64,000 nucleotides of DNA from Paramacrobiotus metropolitanus (taxonomy: Eukaryota; Tardigrada; Eutardigrada; Parachela; Macrobiotidae), in assembly GCF_019649055.1 (NCBI RefSeq), contig NW_026570335.1:372001-436000 (forward strand), read 5' to 3'. Every line of letters begins with the position of its first letter. Position 1 is the stretch's first letter. The position numbers and the translations under genes were made by a program. Below, piece by piece: positions 45,657 through 54,263 of this stretch. The notes under the pieces were generated by a model. That model worked only from the letters and a program-made list of their open reading frames with translations, had not been told where the DNA came from and did not search any database.

Positions 45657-47885
45657 CTACAGCTTGCGTCTGCCACCACGGTTCTTGTTCGGGTGCATAT
45701 CCACAATCGGACGCTGCACAACGCATCCATTCGGTGCGACAAAGCCACCCAACAGTTGAGGCGCTGGCTGCTGAACAGGACCGACAGCGACATCACGTCC
45801 ACGCTCCCGCATAAATGCCATATCAGAACTGTGTCCTCCCAGCGCATCCAGCCATGGGGTTGCACTTCGTGGCGCTCAAATACATAAAATCACAGTTATA
45901 CAGATAAATGTTTGCTAAGTACTGTAGTTGTGTAGTATGTACCAGGAGCTGTTTGGGCAAGTGCGGAAGCCGGCAGGCTCGGATTCACTCCATTAGGACG
46001 TCCCAAGCAAATGCGCTTGGCGCCACCCGTGCCACGACGACGAACTAAACAAAGTCCAAAATTTAACGTTATGTACGAGCACACACCATTACAAGAATTG
46101 AAAATACAGTACCTGGTTGAACAGAGCGTGCTGGGATGGACTCGGTGACTGCGCACAGGCTGGTGAAGCTGGTCGTGTACTGTGGGATCCACGCATTCCA
46201 CGTGGTGCTCGACCACGCCGTCCTCCACGTGAGCATACAGCAGTACCTGGTTGAACAGAGCGTGCTGGGGATGGACTCGGTGACTGCGCACGGGCTGGTG
46301 GAGCTGGTCGTGTACTGTGGGATCCACGCATTCCACGTGGTGCTCGACCACGCCGTCCTCCACGTGAGCATACAGCAGTTCCCATGTTCGTAAGGGAGAC
46401 CGAGTGCTCTGCACCTTCATGCCCGACAATTCGCGCGCTTAACCAGTTGCTTTTGGCAGCAACGGAGCCGCGAGCATTTGCCGCTAAACATAAGGACATG
46501 TAGAGATGTACATAATTATTGTAAAATACGTTTCTTACCGGTTGGTCCCGATGCTTCTTCAGGTTCAGCAGTCGCTGGTGCCGGTGGAAGCACTCGTACA
46601 GGTACGGCAACACGCTTGCCAAGAATAGCGGTCCCGCGGATGGAGCCGGCGCCACGTTTATCTATAACAGTAACTTCAAAATAACATTAGTACTTAATAC
46701 AAAACAGTACTTACGTTGAGTCGGGGCCGGTGGTGCCTGCATCGGGTGTCACTCTCATCGTCCGAAGACGATTCCATCACCATGGGACGCTTTCCTGCAC
46801 GTCGAACCACTACGGGCAGTGCAGCCGACAACGCAGAACGCTCGGGACTGGAACCTGACACGGGAATACGTCCCAACAGTAGTTCCTCCAGGTACTCTAG
46901 GAACTGGTCCAACGTGCCATGGGGTTAAATTCCTTAATATTCAGCCAGTTTTCACCCCGCGCATACTGTGCCAGAGCCGTGTCTTCACGCCGCAAAGTTT
47001 TCCGCTTGGCATGTGCGGCACACGCTGCTCCTTTCGTCAAGCACTCGATTACGAAGCGCTCGGCCACTTCCTGTAGTAGACCAAGTGCTCCAACTTGCAT
47101 GCGCATTTCTGGATTCCTCGTCCAGGTGAGCACACGCACAACGCGTTGGAATGCTAGCCGCGGCAAAAACTTCTACAGGGTTCATTTGGCGATACTTGTC
47201 ACGTAATGCAGCACGACCGAGCCGTTTCGTCACAATGCGCGATGGATCCGGGCGGCGAGTGGAGCGGTCGCGTGGGTCGGCACTAGCACCGATCTGCGGA
47301 ACAGGGTCCGGGTCTGCGCTTGGTTCAACCCGGATGATCCGTGAAGGCGTCCAACTCGTACTCATCATCGTGCGCCTCCGCTCGGCGCGGCTATCTGCCA
47401 CGTCTGACTGGTGATCAAGGTGCAGTTCTTCTGCCTCTGGCCCAACGTAAATGCACGCACCCATCAGTCTGATTGCAGCCATCTGGGTACTAAAAGATAA
47501 AAATTAAGGTAGTTATCAATATTTGCACCAGATACTGTTAACTTTATAGCACATACTCGTGTGAAAATTCAGCAGCATTAAAACCAATTTTAGGAACACG
47601 ATCACCCGCTGAAAACTCAACGCGATGCACTGGATCAAACGGCAGCGGAGGTGAAGGCGTGCGCACATGCTGCTCGGGAGGCAGCTGTCGGACTGGGGTC
47701 GGTGGTCGAATGCTTACGCTCTCTTCATTGGAAGACGAGTCACTCTCTCCGATATCAGACGTCAACGGTTTACCACTCTTACGATAACGCACACGTTCCG
47801 GAGACGATGGGGGTGTGGTACGAGGCAGCCCGGTTGAGACGGGAAGCTGCTCCGGGGTCTCCATGGAATCATCCATCTTCAACAA
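45657..47885 (-). CDS. Large protein with a diverged histone H3 fold, six exons
   Basis: Exons (minus): 47885-47557, 47489-46715, 46661-46539, 46483-46113, 46044-45943 and 45874-45657, with GT donors (GTATGT, GTAAGT, GTAAGA, GTACTG, GTACAT) and AG acceptors. Introns are short and mostly phase 1. Exon 1 encodes a disordered Ser/Pro/acidic tail from the ATG at 47885. Exon 2 holds the histone fold: ALRDKYRQMNPVE, LPRLAFQRVVRVL, MRMQVGALGLLQEVAE and CAAHAKRKT ending in ARGENW. The spacing from ALR to the PF-equivalent, and from FQR to LQE, is the same as in canonical H3, without the loop-1 insertion of many CenH3s. Frame slips occur at a T5 run (about 47172) and a C4 run (about 46920). Exons 3-6 encode a proline-rich then RGG-rich tail ending NKNRGGRRKL-stop. 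About 640 residues in all, versus about 135 for H3. Could be a centromeric-type H3 or another histone-fold chromatin protein. Confidence 0.65.
46107..46375 (-). repeat. Tandem duplication of a 45-codon RGG-encoding unit within exon 4
   Basis: Two nearly identical units, 46107-46240 (134 bp) and 46241-46375 (135 bp), encode RGGRRGRAPRGMRGSHSTRP and a Pro/Ser-rich half. The 1-bp difference is a GGG versus GGGG run, so the 134-bp unit shifts frame unless that base is an error. With it restored, the exon would be a multiple of three. The CAG|GTACTG that serves as the donor in the outer unit is read through as coding in the inner one. Arginine/glycine repeats commonly bind nucleic acid. Confidence 0.8.
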
Positions 47886-47929
47886 AACAGAGATTAATGC
47901 GTCAATAACAAAGAAAATGCGTCGAATAC

Positions 47930-48530
47930 TGCTCTGAAGTATCCTAGATTATAATTTCTATGTATAAATACAGTACATATGAATAACGTAAAATTTCGAT
48001 TTTAGTATGCAACTTGAGCTACGAACAGAAGACCAGAACGTAATGCCAACCAAAATCGAATTTTTATTATTTCGTAAAAATCCGGACAGTAACAATGTCT
48101 TTACACCTCAGAATACGTCGCTATCGCAGTAAAATGCACCGAATACTGCATCCTACATTACAACCTATGTATAAGTACAGTACATATGAATAATGTAAAA
48201 TTTCGATTTTAGTATGCAACTTGATCTACGAACACAATACCAGAACGTGATGCCAACCAAAATCGAATTTTTATTATTTCGTAAAAATCCGTACAGTAAC
48301 AATGTCTTTACACCTCAGAATACGTCGCTATCGCAGTAAAATGCACCGAATACTGCATCCTACATTACAACCTATGTATAAGTACAGTACATATGAATAA
48401 TGTAAAATTTCGATTTTAGTATGCAACTTGATCTACGAACACTAGACCAGAACGTAATGCCAACCAAAATCGAAGTTTTATTATTTCGTAAAAATCTGTA
48501 CAGTAATTAGTTTTTTACACCGCAGAACGT
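47930..48530. repeat. 207-bp tandem repeat, ~2.8 copies, each with a hairpin
   Basis: CAGTACATATGAATAA recurs at 47971, 48178 and 48385, exactly 207 bases apart. Each unit contains AAATTTCGATTTTAGT and, about 50 bases later, CCAACCAAAATCGAATTTTT, which can pair (hairpins near 47990-48065, 48197-48272, 48404-48479). The array lies between the start of the histone-fold gene (47885) and the stop of the LRR gene (48664), so it could act as a promoter spacer for one or a 3'-end region for the other. A related hairpin lies at 52224-52302. Confidence 0.85.
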
Positions 48531-48663
48531 AACATATCACAAAACAGAAGATCACATTATCAAAATGGAAGAGCAGACATCAAAGATTCAAACTACAGAA
48601 TCTGTACAGAAACAAGTATGTACAAAATCAGAATTAATTTGTACAAAAGCATATGTACAGTAA

Positions 48664-49317
48664 TTACAGGTCGGTATGCTCATTAACCACCGACATTTCG
48701 GTACTCTCGGTACTGATAGCGTGGGCTACAGGAGCCACGGCGCACCGGCGTCGAAAGAACATTACGGCACTTGAAATTGCCGCCGCTGCAACGATTACAC
48801 CGATAATGGCGTAGACCACGTTGGGGCGTTGACTGCGGAGTCATGATCCTCGGGTGCTGGCGTTGTCAGTAGCATTGAGGCTTATCCGCTGGGCTCGACG
48901 CTGTCCCGGTGGGCGATATACCCGTGCCCATGTCCGTGGTGTTCAGCGGAACCTTTGGCGTGGCTGTGAAGGAACACGGCCGCAGTCTGACAAGACCGTA
49001 AAGTTAACGGTCGACGGTTCCGTACACTCTAGAACCGGATTGCCACGTGCGTCGAAAAGGCGGAGTCGCGGAAAATACCGGCTGAGTGCAGCATACGGAA
49101 CACCGTACAGACGGTTGCTCTGAAACAGGATAACCTGCACCCACTGTTCCGGGCTGCGCGGGGTAGGCACTGTAGTCAAATCCCCCCCCCCACAGTTCAT
49201 CACGCCTTCGATGCGCTCGCACTGACAGTGATTCAGACAGCGCGACCATACACCGTGCGCGCTACTGACCACTGACAGCAAGAGCAATACTTGCAGTAGG
49301 CGTTCCATCTGCAACAA
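48664..49317 (-). CDS. LRR type I membrane protein, frameshifted
   Basis: Starts at ATG 49317 with a signal peptide (RLLQVLLLLSVVSSAHG). An LRR N-terminal cap follows (CLNHCQCERIEGVMNC, then LTTVP), then a single leucine-rich repeat (LFQSNRLYGVPYAALSRYFP, then LFDARGNPVLEC). The first frame ends at about 48943. A threonine/proline-rich stalk can be read in a second frame, and a transmembrane helix with a basic stop-transfer end (VVYAIIGVIVAAAAI, MFFRRRC) and a short tail in a third, with TAA at 48664-48666. At least two slips separate them. A run of Cs (plus strand, near 49185) lies inside the N-terminal cap. About 210 residues overall. It is divergent from, and 180 bases away from, the virus-like block on its right. 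It may belong to that element or be a host gene. Confidence 0.55.
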
Positions 49318-49497
49318 AACATTCAGTCAGCAGTAAAGTAACTTTGAATGCACATTCAGACAAAACACACGCACACACACATTGGACTCGGACACACGTT
49401 CACTTACCTCCTCACATATACGTACACATACAGTACTTTTGCCGATTTACCGTGCCACTGCGGACACTTTTGCCGTTATTTTCACGCGAGTTTAAAA
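49318..49497. promoter_or_regulatory. Divergent intergenic region between LRR gene and virus-like genes
   Basis: 180 bases between two divergently oriented starts (49317 minus and 49498 plus). Contains a CA-rich stretch (about 49360-49385). No TATA box stands out. Inferred bidirectional promoter from geometry only. Confidence 0.3.
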
Positions 49498-49987
49498 ATG
49501 TCTTTAGAAAACGCCGCTAACGCTCTGTTTCCCGTCGGAACTGGGGAACGCATGATGAAGAACGGAGTCGTATACTACAGTACTGTTCAACAGGACGACG
49601 TTCTTATGCTACAGGGTGTCTATCGTGATTTGGTGGCACGTTTCGAAGACGCCCAGAAGTACTATCCCGATCTCACAATCGGTGTTAGAGTGCAGTTTGT
49701 GAAGGAAACCTGGTTCCATCAACAACCGCTTGAGAAGTAGCATTTGCACTATATCCAAAAGAGGAAAAAGGCACTAATATCGCCTTCCGAGAGAATCCAA
49801 CAAAATGTACCGAAGAAAATTGGAAAGAATGGCGCCCTATTGTTCGCGATTTGGCACACGGTCGTATGCGAAATTATCTAAAGTACCAAGTGAAAAATGG
49901 CGCAAAGCCTGCCTGAGTGCCGGCTACCGCATCCAACAGGTTATTACTTTTGAATGTCCCGACGGAGCGGTGTTAAAGCTTGAATGA
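49498..49987 (+). CDS. Unrecognised protein of the virus-like module, frameshifted
   Basis: ATG at 49498 opens an 80-codon frame (LFPVGTGERMMKNGVVYYST, YYPDLTIGVRVQF). Just before its stop at 49738-49740 the downstream reading continues in another frame with similar composition (EKGTNIAFRENPTKC, KEWRPIVRDLAHGR). It then returns to a third (YRIQQVITFECPDGAVLKLE), ending at 49987. One protein of about 160 residues with two slips is the simplest reading. I do not know its family. It is first in the plus-strand block and so may be a structural or regulatory virion component. Confidence 0.45.
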
Positions 49988-50063
49988 AACATGCACTGGT
50001 GTATGTGACGCCGATGATGACATCGGACCTCCCGCACCAAAATTTGATTATTTCTAACAACGC

Positions 50064-50246
50064 GTGGACAAGTTCGAAAAGCTGAAGAAACTGGAACAGG
50101 GACGTGTTCCGTTCACTCAACCAGACGACCTGGGGGAAGAAAAACGGGACACTATTGCAGGGTTTACACCACCGGTATATCCGTCTTGGGGCGACGAGTT
50201 TGACGGAAAGCCAGCTGACTTACTCATTTTTGACGATGCCAACTGA
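50064..50246 (+). CDS. Small acidic protein of the virus-like module
   Basis: 60 codons from ATG 50064 (MDKFEKLKKLEQGRVPFTQP), rich in D/E/K with an aromatic-proline middle (FTPPVYPSWGDEF) and ending at 50246. Sits between two genes of the block on the same strand. A donor-like GGTAAGT at 50258 lies just after it. Function unknown, and it could be an exon or fragment. Confidence 0.35.
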   Translation: MDKFEKLKKLEQGRVPFTQPDDLGEEKRDTIAGFTPPVYPSWGDEFDGKPADLLIFDDAN

Positions 50247-50539
50247 TCCACCACGAGTGGTAAGTTTTTGTTGTGTAAATTCAGTTTGAAATTTCCGGTT
50301 TGAAATCAAATTTTTAATTTTGAAATTTTTTGATCCATAGAAACCATGGACCCTGAAACGCCACCACCGATTCCCGTAGAGGAAAAGAACCTCGCGGGGA
50401 ATACTCATTTGGGCTCTATTTTACGCCATACCGTTTGTGTTTTCTCAACTTTTCCGCTTAGGTGCTGTCATTGTATTAAGAGTTACTGATCGATTTCCTA
50501 TCCACAACATCATTATGCCTCTGATTTCGTTTGTTTTAA

Positions 50540-51160
50540 ATGAATCACGTCGTTTGCTACTCGGACGTAATAATGGAAGTGCAGTTGAATGATGTGTTTT
50601 ATCACCCAACTTCTATGTTAATCAGTGGGAATTCTGGTTCTGGTAAAACCACGTTTGTGGCAAATATTCTCCGATTTATTAAACTCTCGCAAGTTCCGGA
50701 ACGGGTTTATTGGTTTTATAAGCACTATCAGTCCTTATACGATCAACTTGTAAAGGAAGGATTTCCAATTACTTTTATCGAAGGTTTGCCAGAAGAAATT
50801 TCAAAGCCGAATTTTTTTGATAAAAAACAAGTTAATGTTTGCCATTCCAATACAACGGTCATCTATCTGACACAAAATCTGTTTTTTAAGCAGAGTTTTG
50901 GTCGAGATATACGGCTAAACGCCAAAGTCATTGTTTGTTTTAAAAATCCTCAGGACCGACAGCAACTACAAATCTTAGGACGCCAACTTTTTCCTAATAA
51001 ACTTAATTATTTCATGGAAGCCGTCACGGCCGCTTTTGAGAAGCCTTTTGGTTATATTGTAATTGATTTGCAACACAATATAAGCGATCGATATCGGCTG
51101 AAATCGTCGATCTTCGGAGAGAACTTTCCTGGCTATACCGAAGTTTATCTACCGGCATAA
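50540..51160 (+). CDS. Polinton/adintovirus-like packaging ATPase, Walker B region missing
   Basis: 206 codons. Walker A is GNSGSGKT at residues 30-37. The C-terminal half has VIYLTQNLFFKQSFGRDIRL followed by VIVCFKNPQDRQQLQILG, the characteristic block of FtsK/HerA-type genome-packaging ATPases in Polintons and adintoviruses. About residues 95-110, where the hydrophobic strand ending in DD (Walker B) should lie, there is only a short KPNFFDKKQVNVCHSN, so roughly 25 residues seem deleted without loss of frame. Such enzymes pump DNA into the capsid, and this copy should be unable to hydrolyse ATP. Its stop overlaps the next start (TAATG at 51158-51162). An alternative start is Met12. Confidence 0.8.
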   Translation: MNHVVCYSDVIMEVQLNDVFYHPTSMLISGNSGSGKTTFVANILRFIKLSQVPERVYWFYKHYQSLYDQLVKEGFPITFIEGLPEEISKPNFFDKKQVNVCHSNTTVIYLTQNLFFKQSFGRDIRLNAKVIVCFKNPQDRQQLQILGRQLFPNKLNYFMEAVTAAFEKPFGYIVIDLQHNISDRYRLKSSIFGENFPGYTEVYLPA

Positions 51161-51489
51161 TGGAGCGAAGTAAAACCGTTTCCAATATTGATTTATTGTC
51201 ATCAATAGCTAAGAGCAAGCCGAAACTTGCGAAAGCGATTATTAAAAATTCGGAAGACACTTTGATTGATGCCATTTCTGAATGTGCTCTCCAGATTGTT
51301 GAAGGCACGGTTCCCGTTTCTGAATCATCGAAAGCTCAACGAGTTCGACGTTTATTGCCCTATTTAAAGTTATTGTCTAAAAAGTCTGTGTCCAGAAAAA
51401 CTAAACGAAGTTTTCTGTTAGCAAAAGGCTTTGCTTTATTGTCTTTAATCCTGCCTCCTGTGCTTAATTTTGTTTTGGGAAACGCTTGA
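51160..51489 (+). CDS. Small basic virion-core-like protein
   Basis: 109 codons, intact. Helical N-terminus (LAKAIIKNSEDTLIDAISEC), a basic middle (KAQRVRRLL, KKSVSRKTKRSF) and a hydrophobic C-terminus (LLSLILPPVLNFVLGNA). This pattern, with the LIDAISECA motif, is that of short basic proteins found beside the packaging ATPase in metazoan Polinton/adintovirus-like elements. The comparison is with adenovirus core (pX-like) proteins, but I hold the functional assignment loosely. One-base start/stop overlap with the ATPase gene suggests a common transcript. Confidence 0.6.
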   Translation: MERSKTVSNIDLLSSIAKSKPKLAKAIIKNSEDTLIDAISECALQIVEGTVPVSESSKAQRVRRLLPYLKLLSKKSVSRKTKRSFLLAKGFALLSLILPPVLNFVLGNA

Positions 51490-51515
51490 AAATGGCACGA
51501 CGAATGTTTTGTTAA

Positions 51516-52256
51516 ATGAAGAACAGCTACGTGCTGTCAGGAAACTCGAAGCCTGTCTCCGTGCCTGTACAGCCTACACATGCTCATCTGGACTATTATG
51601 CGAGTCCATTGACCAAGTCATACCGAGATATGACAAACTCACTGCAGAATCCGACAATGACTAGCAGACAGCGTTTAAATGCCCATAGCGACGCGATGGA
51701 ATGGTACAACAATTATATAGGACAGGCTACACTGCCTATGCAGCAGCATCCAGCGCAGCATCCTTTCGACGAAACTGATGCTGCAACGCATGGTAGCGAT
51801 AAGTCCACAGATAGAGTGGTTTTTCTACTACCAGAGAAGCAACAGAACAACGCACGCCATTTGCTAACGCACTTACAAGAGTACGGTCATTTTTCAATTG
51901 GGAAAAACCTGGAACTTGCAGTAAACGGGATTTTGAAAAACGGTACGAACGTTGTGGATTTAATCCGTTGGCTAACTACACCTACAAATCCAGGACCTTC
52001 ACAAACTCCTCCAAATGGAATAGAAGAAGTATTCGAGGCAATGAAAAGTTGCAATGCGCCGGCTACGTTATTGCCGAATATGCAGCGTCGTAGAGCATAT
52101 TTAGATTTTGAACTTTCCGATTTTTCTTTTAATACGCCAGAACGAAACAGCAGTGGCAAACGAAGAAGCAAAGCCACCCCAGTTACGGTTCGAAAAAACT
52201 GGAAACATTTTTGGTTAAATTATCAAAATTTCGATTTTGGTGTGCATCTATGTTAA
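51516..52256 (+). CDS. Minor-capsid-like protein of the virus-like module
   Basis: 246 codons, intact. The N-terminal third is polar. The middle has HLLTHLQEYGHFSIGKNLEL, NGTNVVDLIRWL and PPNGIEEVFEAMKSCNAPATL, a layout I associate with the conserved protein that follows the small basic one in metazoan Polinton/adintovirus-like elements. The C-terminus is basic (SSGKRRSKATPVTVRKNWK). It ends at 52256 inside the palindrome at 52224-52302. Likely an accessory capsid or vertex component, inferred from position and family resemblance only. Confidence 0.5.
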   Translation: MKNSYVLSGNSKPVSVPVQPTHAHLDYYASPLTKSYRDMTNSLQNPTMTSRQRLNAHSDAMEWYNNYIGQATLPMQQHPAQHPFDETDAATHGSDKSTDRVVFLLPEKQQNNARHLLTHLQEYGHFSIGKNLELAVNGILKNGTNVVDLIRWLTTPTNPGPSQTPPNGIEEVFEAMKSCNAPATLLPNMQRRRAYLDFELSDFSFNTPERNSSGKRRSKATPVTVRKNWKHFWLNYQNFDFGVHLC

Positions 52257-52302
52257 CAAAGCAACTCTGTTGATTGTATTGCCTACCAAAATCGAATTTT
52301 TC
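52224..52302. terminator. Palindrome between convergent gene blocks, possible bidirectional 3'-end signal
   Basis: CAAAATTTCGATTTTGGT at the left and ACCAAAATCGAATTTTT at the right can form a 15-16-bp stem. It overlaps the last codons of the plus-strand block (stop at 52254-52256) and precedes the protease stop (52441) of the minus-strand block. The same sequence pair occurs in each 207-bp repeat at 47.9-48.5 kb, downstream of the LRR gene. Confidence 0.5.
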
Positions 52303-52440
52303 CGAGATATGCAAACTGTCGTGTGTGTTCAAGTGTTTAAGAGTCAAATAAATTCCGGAACCAAACGACGTTCTTTTCCGCATTTTAATAGATAACCTTA
52401 TACATAGGCAGAGAATATTGCTGCTTTTTCGGCATATGCT

Positions 52441-52941
52441 TCAAACATTTTCGAGGGTTTTACACACATGCAATTTCCTCTTAGCAAAAGCATACAGCAT
52501 TTTATCATTGAATTGCAGTCTTTTGGGGTATTCAAACTTATTTACAATTTCACGTAACGTAAGACCGCGACAAGAGTAATAAAGAAAAATACAGAGAAGA
52601 GACCACAAAGTTTAGACCGAGGATGTTGAGTTGGATCCGATTTTCCTGATAATGTCCATTGGTAGCCGGAAAATTTTCCGAGATAAATTTGTCAAACTCC
52701 ATGCCGTAAAATAAAGAAGACTTACCAAAAGAATCAAAGAAAACGACATTTTTACTGTTCTTAGCAAATATAGCTAGCCAGTGCTGTCCGGGTTCCGCGT
52801 GCTTGTCCGAGTTCACAATCAGTGCGAGCGGAAATTTTGGACTGGACACGGTTGGTAGCGTGTCTCGTGAGAACACTCGAGGAATATTCTCTGAAGACAG
52901 CTATCGTGCTGCACGATATCTAGAAGCTTGATATTGTTCAT
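52441..52941 (-). pseudogene. Adenain-like (C5/ULP1-fold) cysteine protease, frameshifted
   Basis: ATG at 52941, only two bases after the capsid gene's stop. N-terminal residues read in one frame (MNNIKLLDIVQHD). The main frame (52876-52550) has FSRDTLP, the catalytic histidine in GQHWLAIF and FFDSFGKSS. The catalytic cysteine (SKLCGLFS) is in a second frame, and the C-terminus (YYSCRGLTLREIV ... FAKRKLHV) in a third, ending at 52441. Motif order matches maturation proteases that process capsid proteins in adenoviruses and Polinton-type elements. At least three slips are present, so it is either decayed or mis-assembled. Confidence 0.75.
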
Positions 52942-52943
52942 GT

Positions 52944-54263
52944 TTAAGCACGTTTGTATGGGTAATAAACGTTCCGTCGTGCGTCAATTTCTACGAGGGC
53001 GTTCTTATTGAAATAGACCAATACGGAAAGAGTGGCAGTCGTTTGAGCCGAAAAGATAAGGACAATCCTAGAACTCCTTTTTCGTAGGATTTATGCACGT
53101 GTGGTCTCCAATATCAGGTTCAAGGTTAAAACCGAAAATTGCATAACCTTTGGCCCAATCTTTTTGATCAAACGCCAGTGTTGAGTTCTTGTAAATCATA
53201 CCAGTTGTTTCCAAGAGGCTCAGGTACCCGTCGCGTGTGTTTGTAGCTGAAACCTCTAAGGCTTTCCCAGGAAACGGTTCGGAATTGACATAAGTGATAA
53301 TCTGGCTCAGTTCATAGGGCTGAAAATTATACGGGTTGCGAGTTAAGTTTCCTCCAACGGCCTCCGACAAAACTAGAGCAACGAAAAGTTGCTTAGGATG
53401 ACTCCCGAAATAAGTCGTCGCGAGACCAATGATTGCTTCCAGATGGGATGGTCATCTCGAGAACATGTGACTCCACGTAAGGAATCATTACATTTCGTTT
53501 TGAAGCATAATCTCATGAGCCAACAAAACTCAGGGTCCAGCTTGACTTTGCGCAGTTTAAGCGTTGCCCGTTTTATGACAATTTTCAAATCAAGTGGCGC
53601 TTGAGGACAAAGCAACGCAAACTTGTCTTTAGATCGTGCCAATACTAATTTCAAGTCCACTTTAGGTGGAATAAGACGTGATTGGTTCGCTAAGTCACTA
53701 GGAAATTTCATAAATAAATGCCATGAATTTCCGCCCTCGATCATGCCACGGCGCGTAAGGAACCCATCATTCAAAACTAGATTGTTTGGATTAGCTGCAG
53801 GCAGTGTAATATAATTCACGTCAAAGCTTCCGGCAGTGTCCAAAACAAAACCAGAGCTTAACAGCTGTGTTCGACCTTCAGAGCCAAAATTCAATAGGTT
53901 TTCGAAGTAGGATGAGTAATGTGATAAGGAAGGAACAGATGAAACAGTCTCACTGTTTAATAAAAGTTCATGTCCGCTAAATAGGCTACGTGTAAAGTTG
54001 TTAACGACGCCCCAGTTCAAATCAGCGGCAGGAGCGGCTCCTGCAGTTGTTAAAACAGTTACATCCAGTAAAATAGTGCTGTTTGCTAGATCTATCATTT
54101 CCTCTGGGGTTCCCGGAACCTCCCAAGCAATCGTATCCACGTTCAAAGTATTTCCTATTGGATTATAGGAAACATACTTCGCGGATTCGATTGCCGTTTG
54201 AGTAGGCGGCAAAGAAAAATGGTCCAATTCCGATTTTAAACACAAAGGTGTATTAGCATCCAT
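52944..54263 (-). pseudogene. Polinton/adintovirus-type double-jelly-roll major capsid protein, frameshifted
   Basis: ATG at 54263. The long first frame runs to 53373 with SLPPTQTAIESAKYVSYNPI, ILLDVTVLTTAGA and FENLLNFGSEGRTQLL. After about 53540 the frame slips twice (the region around EMTIPSGSNHWSRDDLF reads in another frame) and then continues in 53370-53068 (NPYNFQPYELSQIITYVN, KGYAIFGFNLEPD). The C-terminal beta-rich end, LSVLVYFNKNALVEID, is in yet another frame and stops at 52944. Spread over 1320 bp (about 440 residues) the layout matches the metazoan capsid family often annotated as F54H12.2-like. The protein would form the icosahedral shell. Apart from the slips the sequence lacks stop codons, which argues for recent decay or assembly indels. 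Confidence 0.75.

Noticed and set aside
46136-46393. 85-codon plus-strand ORF made of two repeats
   Set aside because: Antisense shadow of the RGG-encoding tandem duplication in exon 4 of the histone-fold gene.
43445-49317. Missing DNA polymerase B or integrase for the virus-like element
   Set aside because: I looked on both strands for PolB motifs and a DDE integrase and saw none. This DNA is instead occupied by the histone-fold gene, repeats and the LRR gene.
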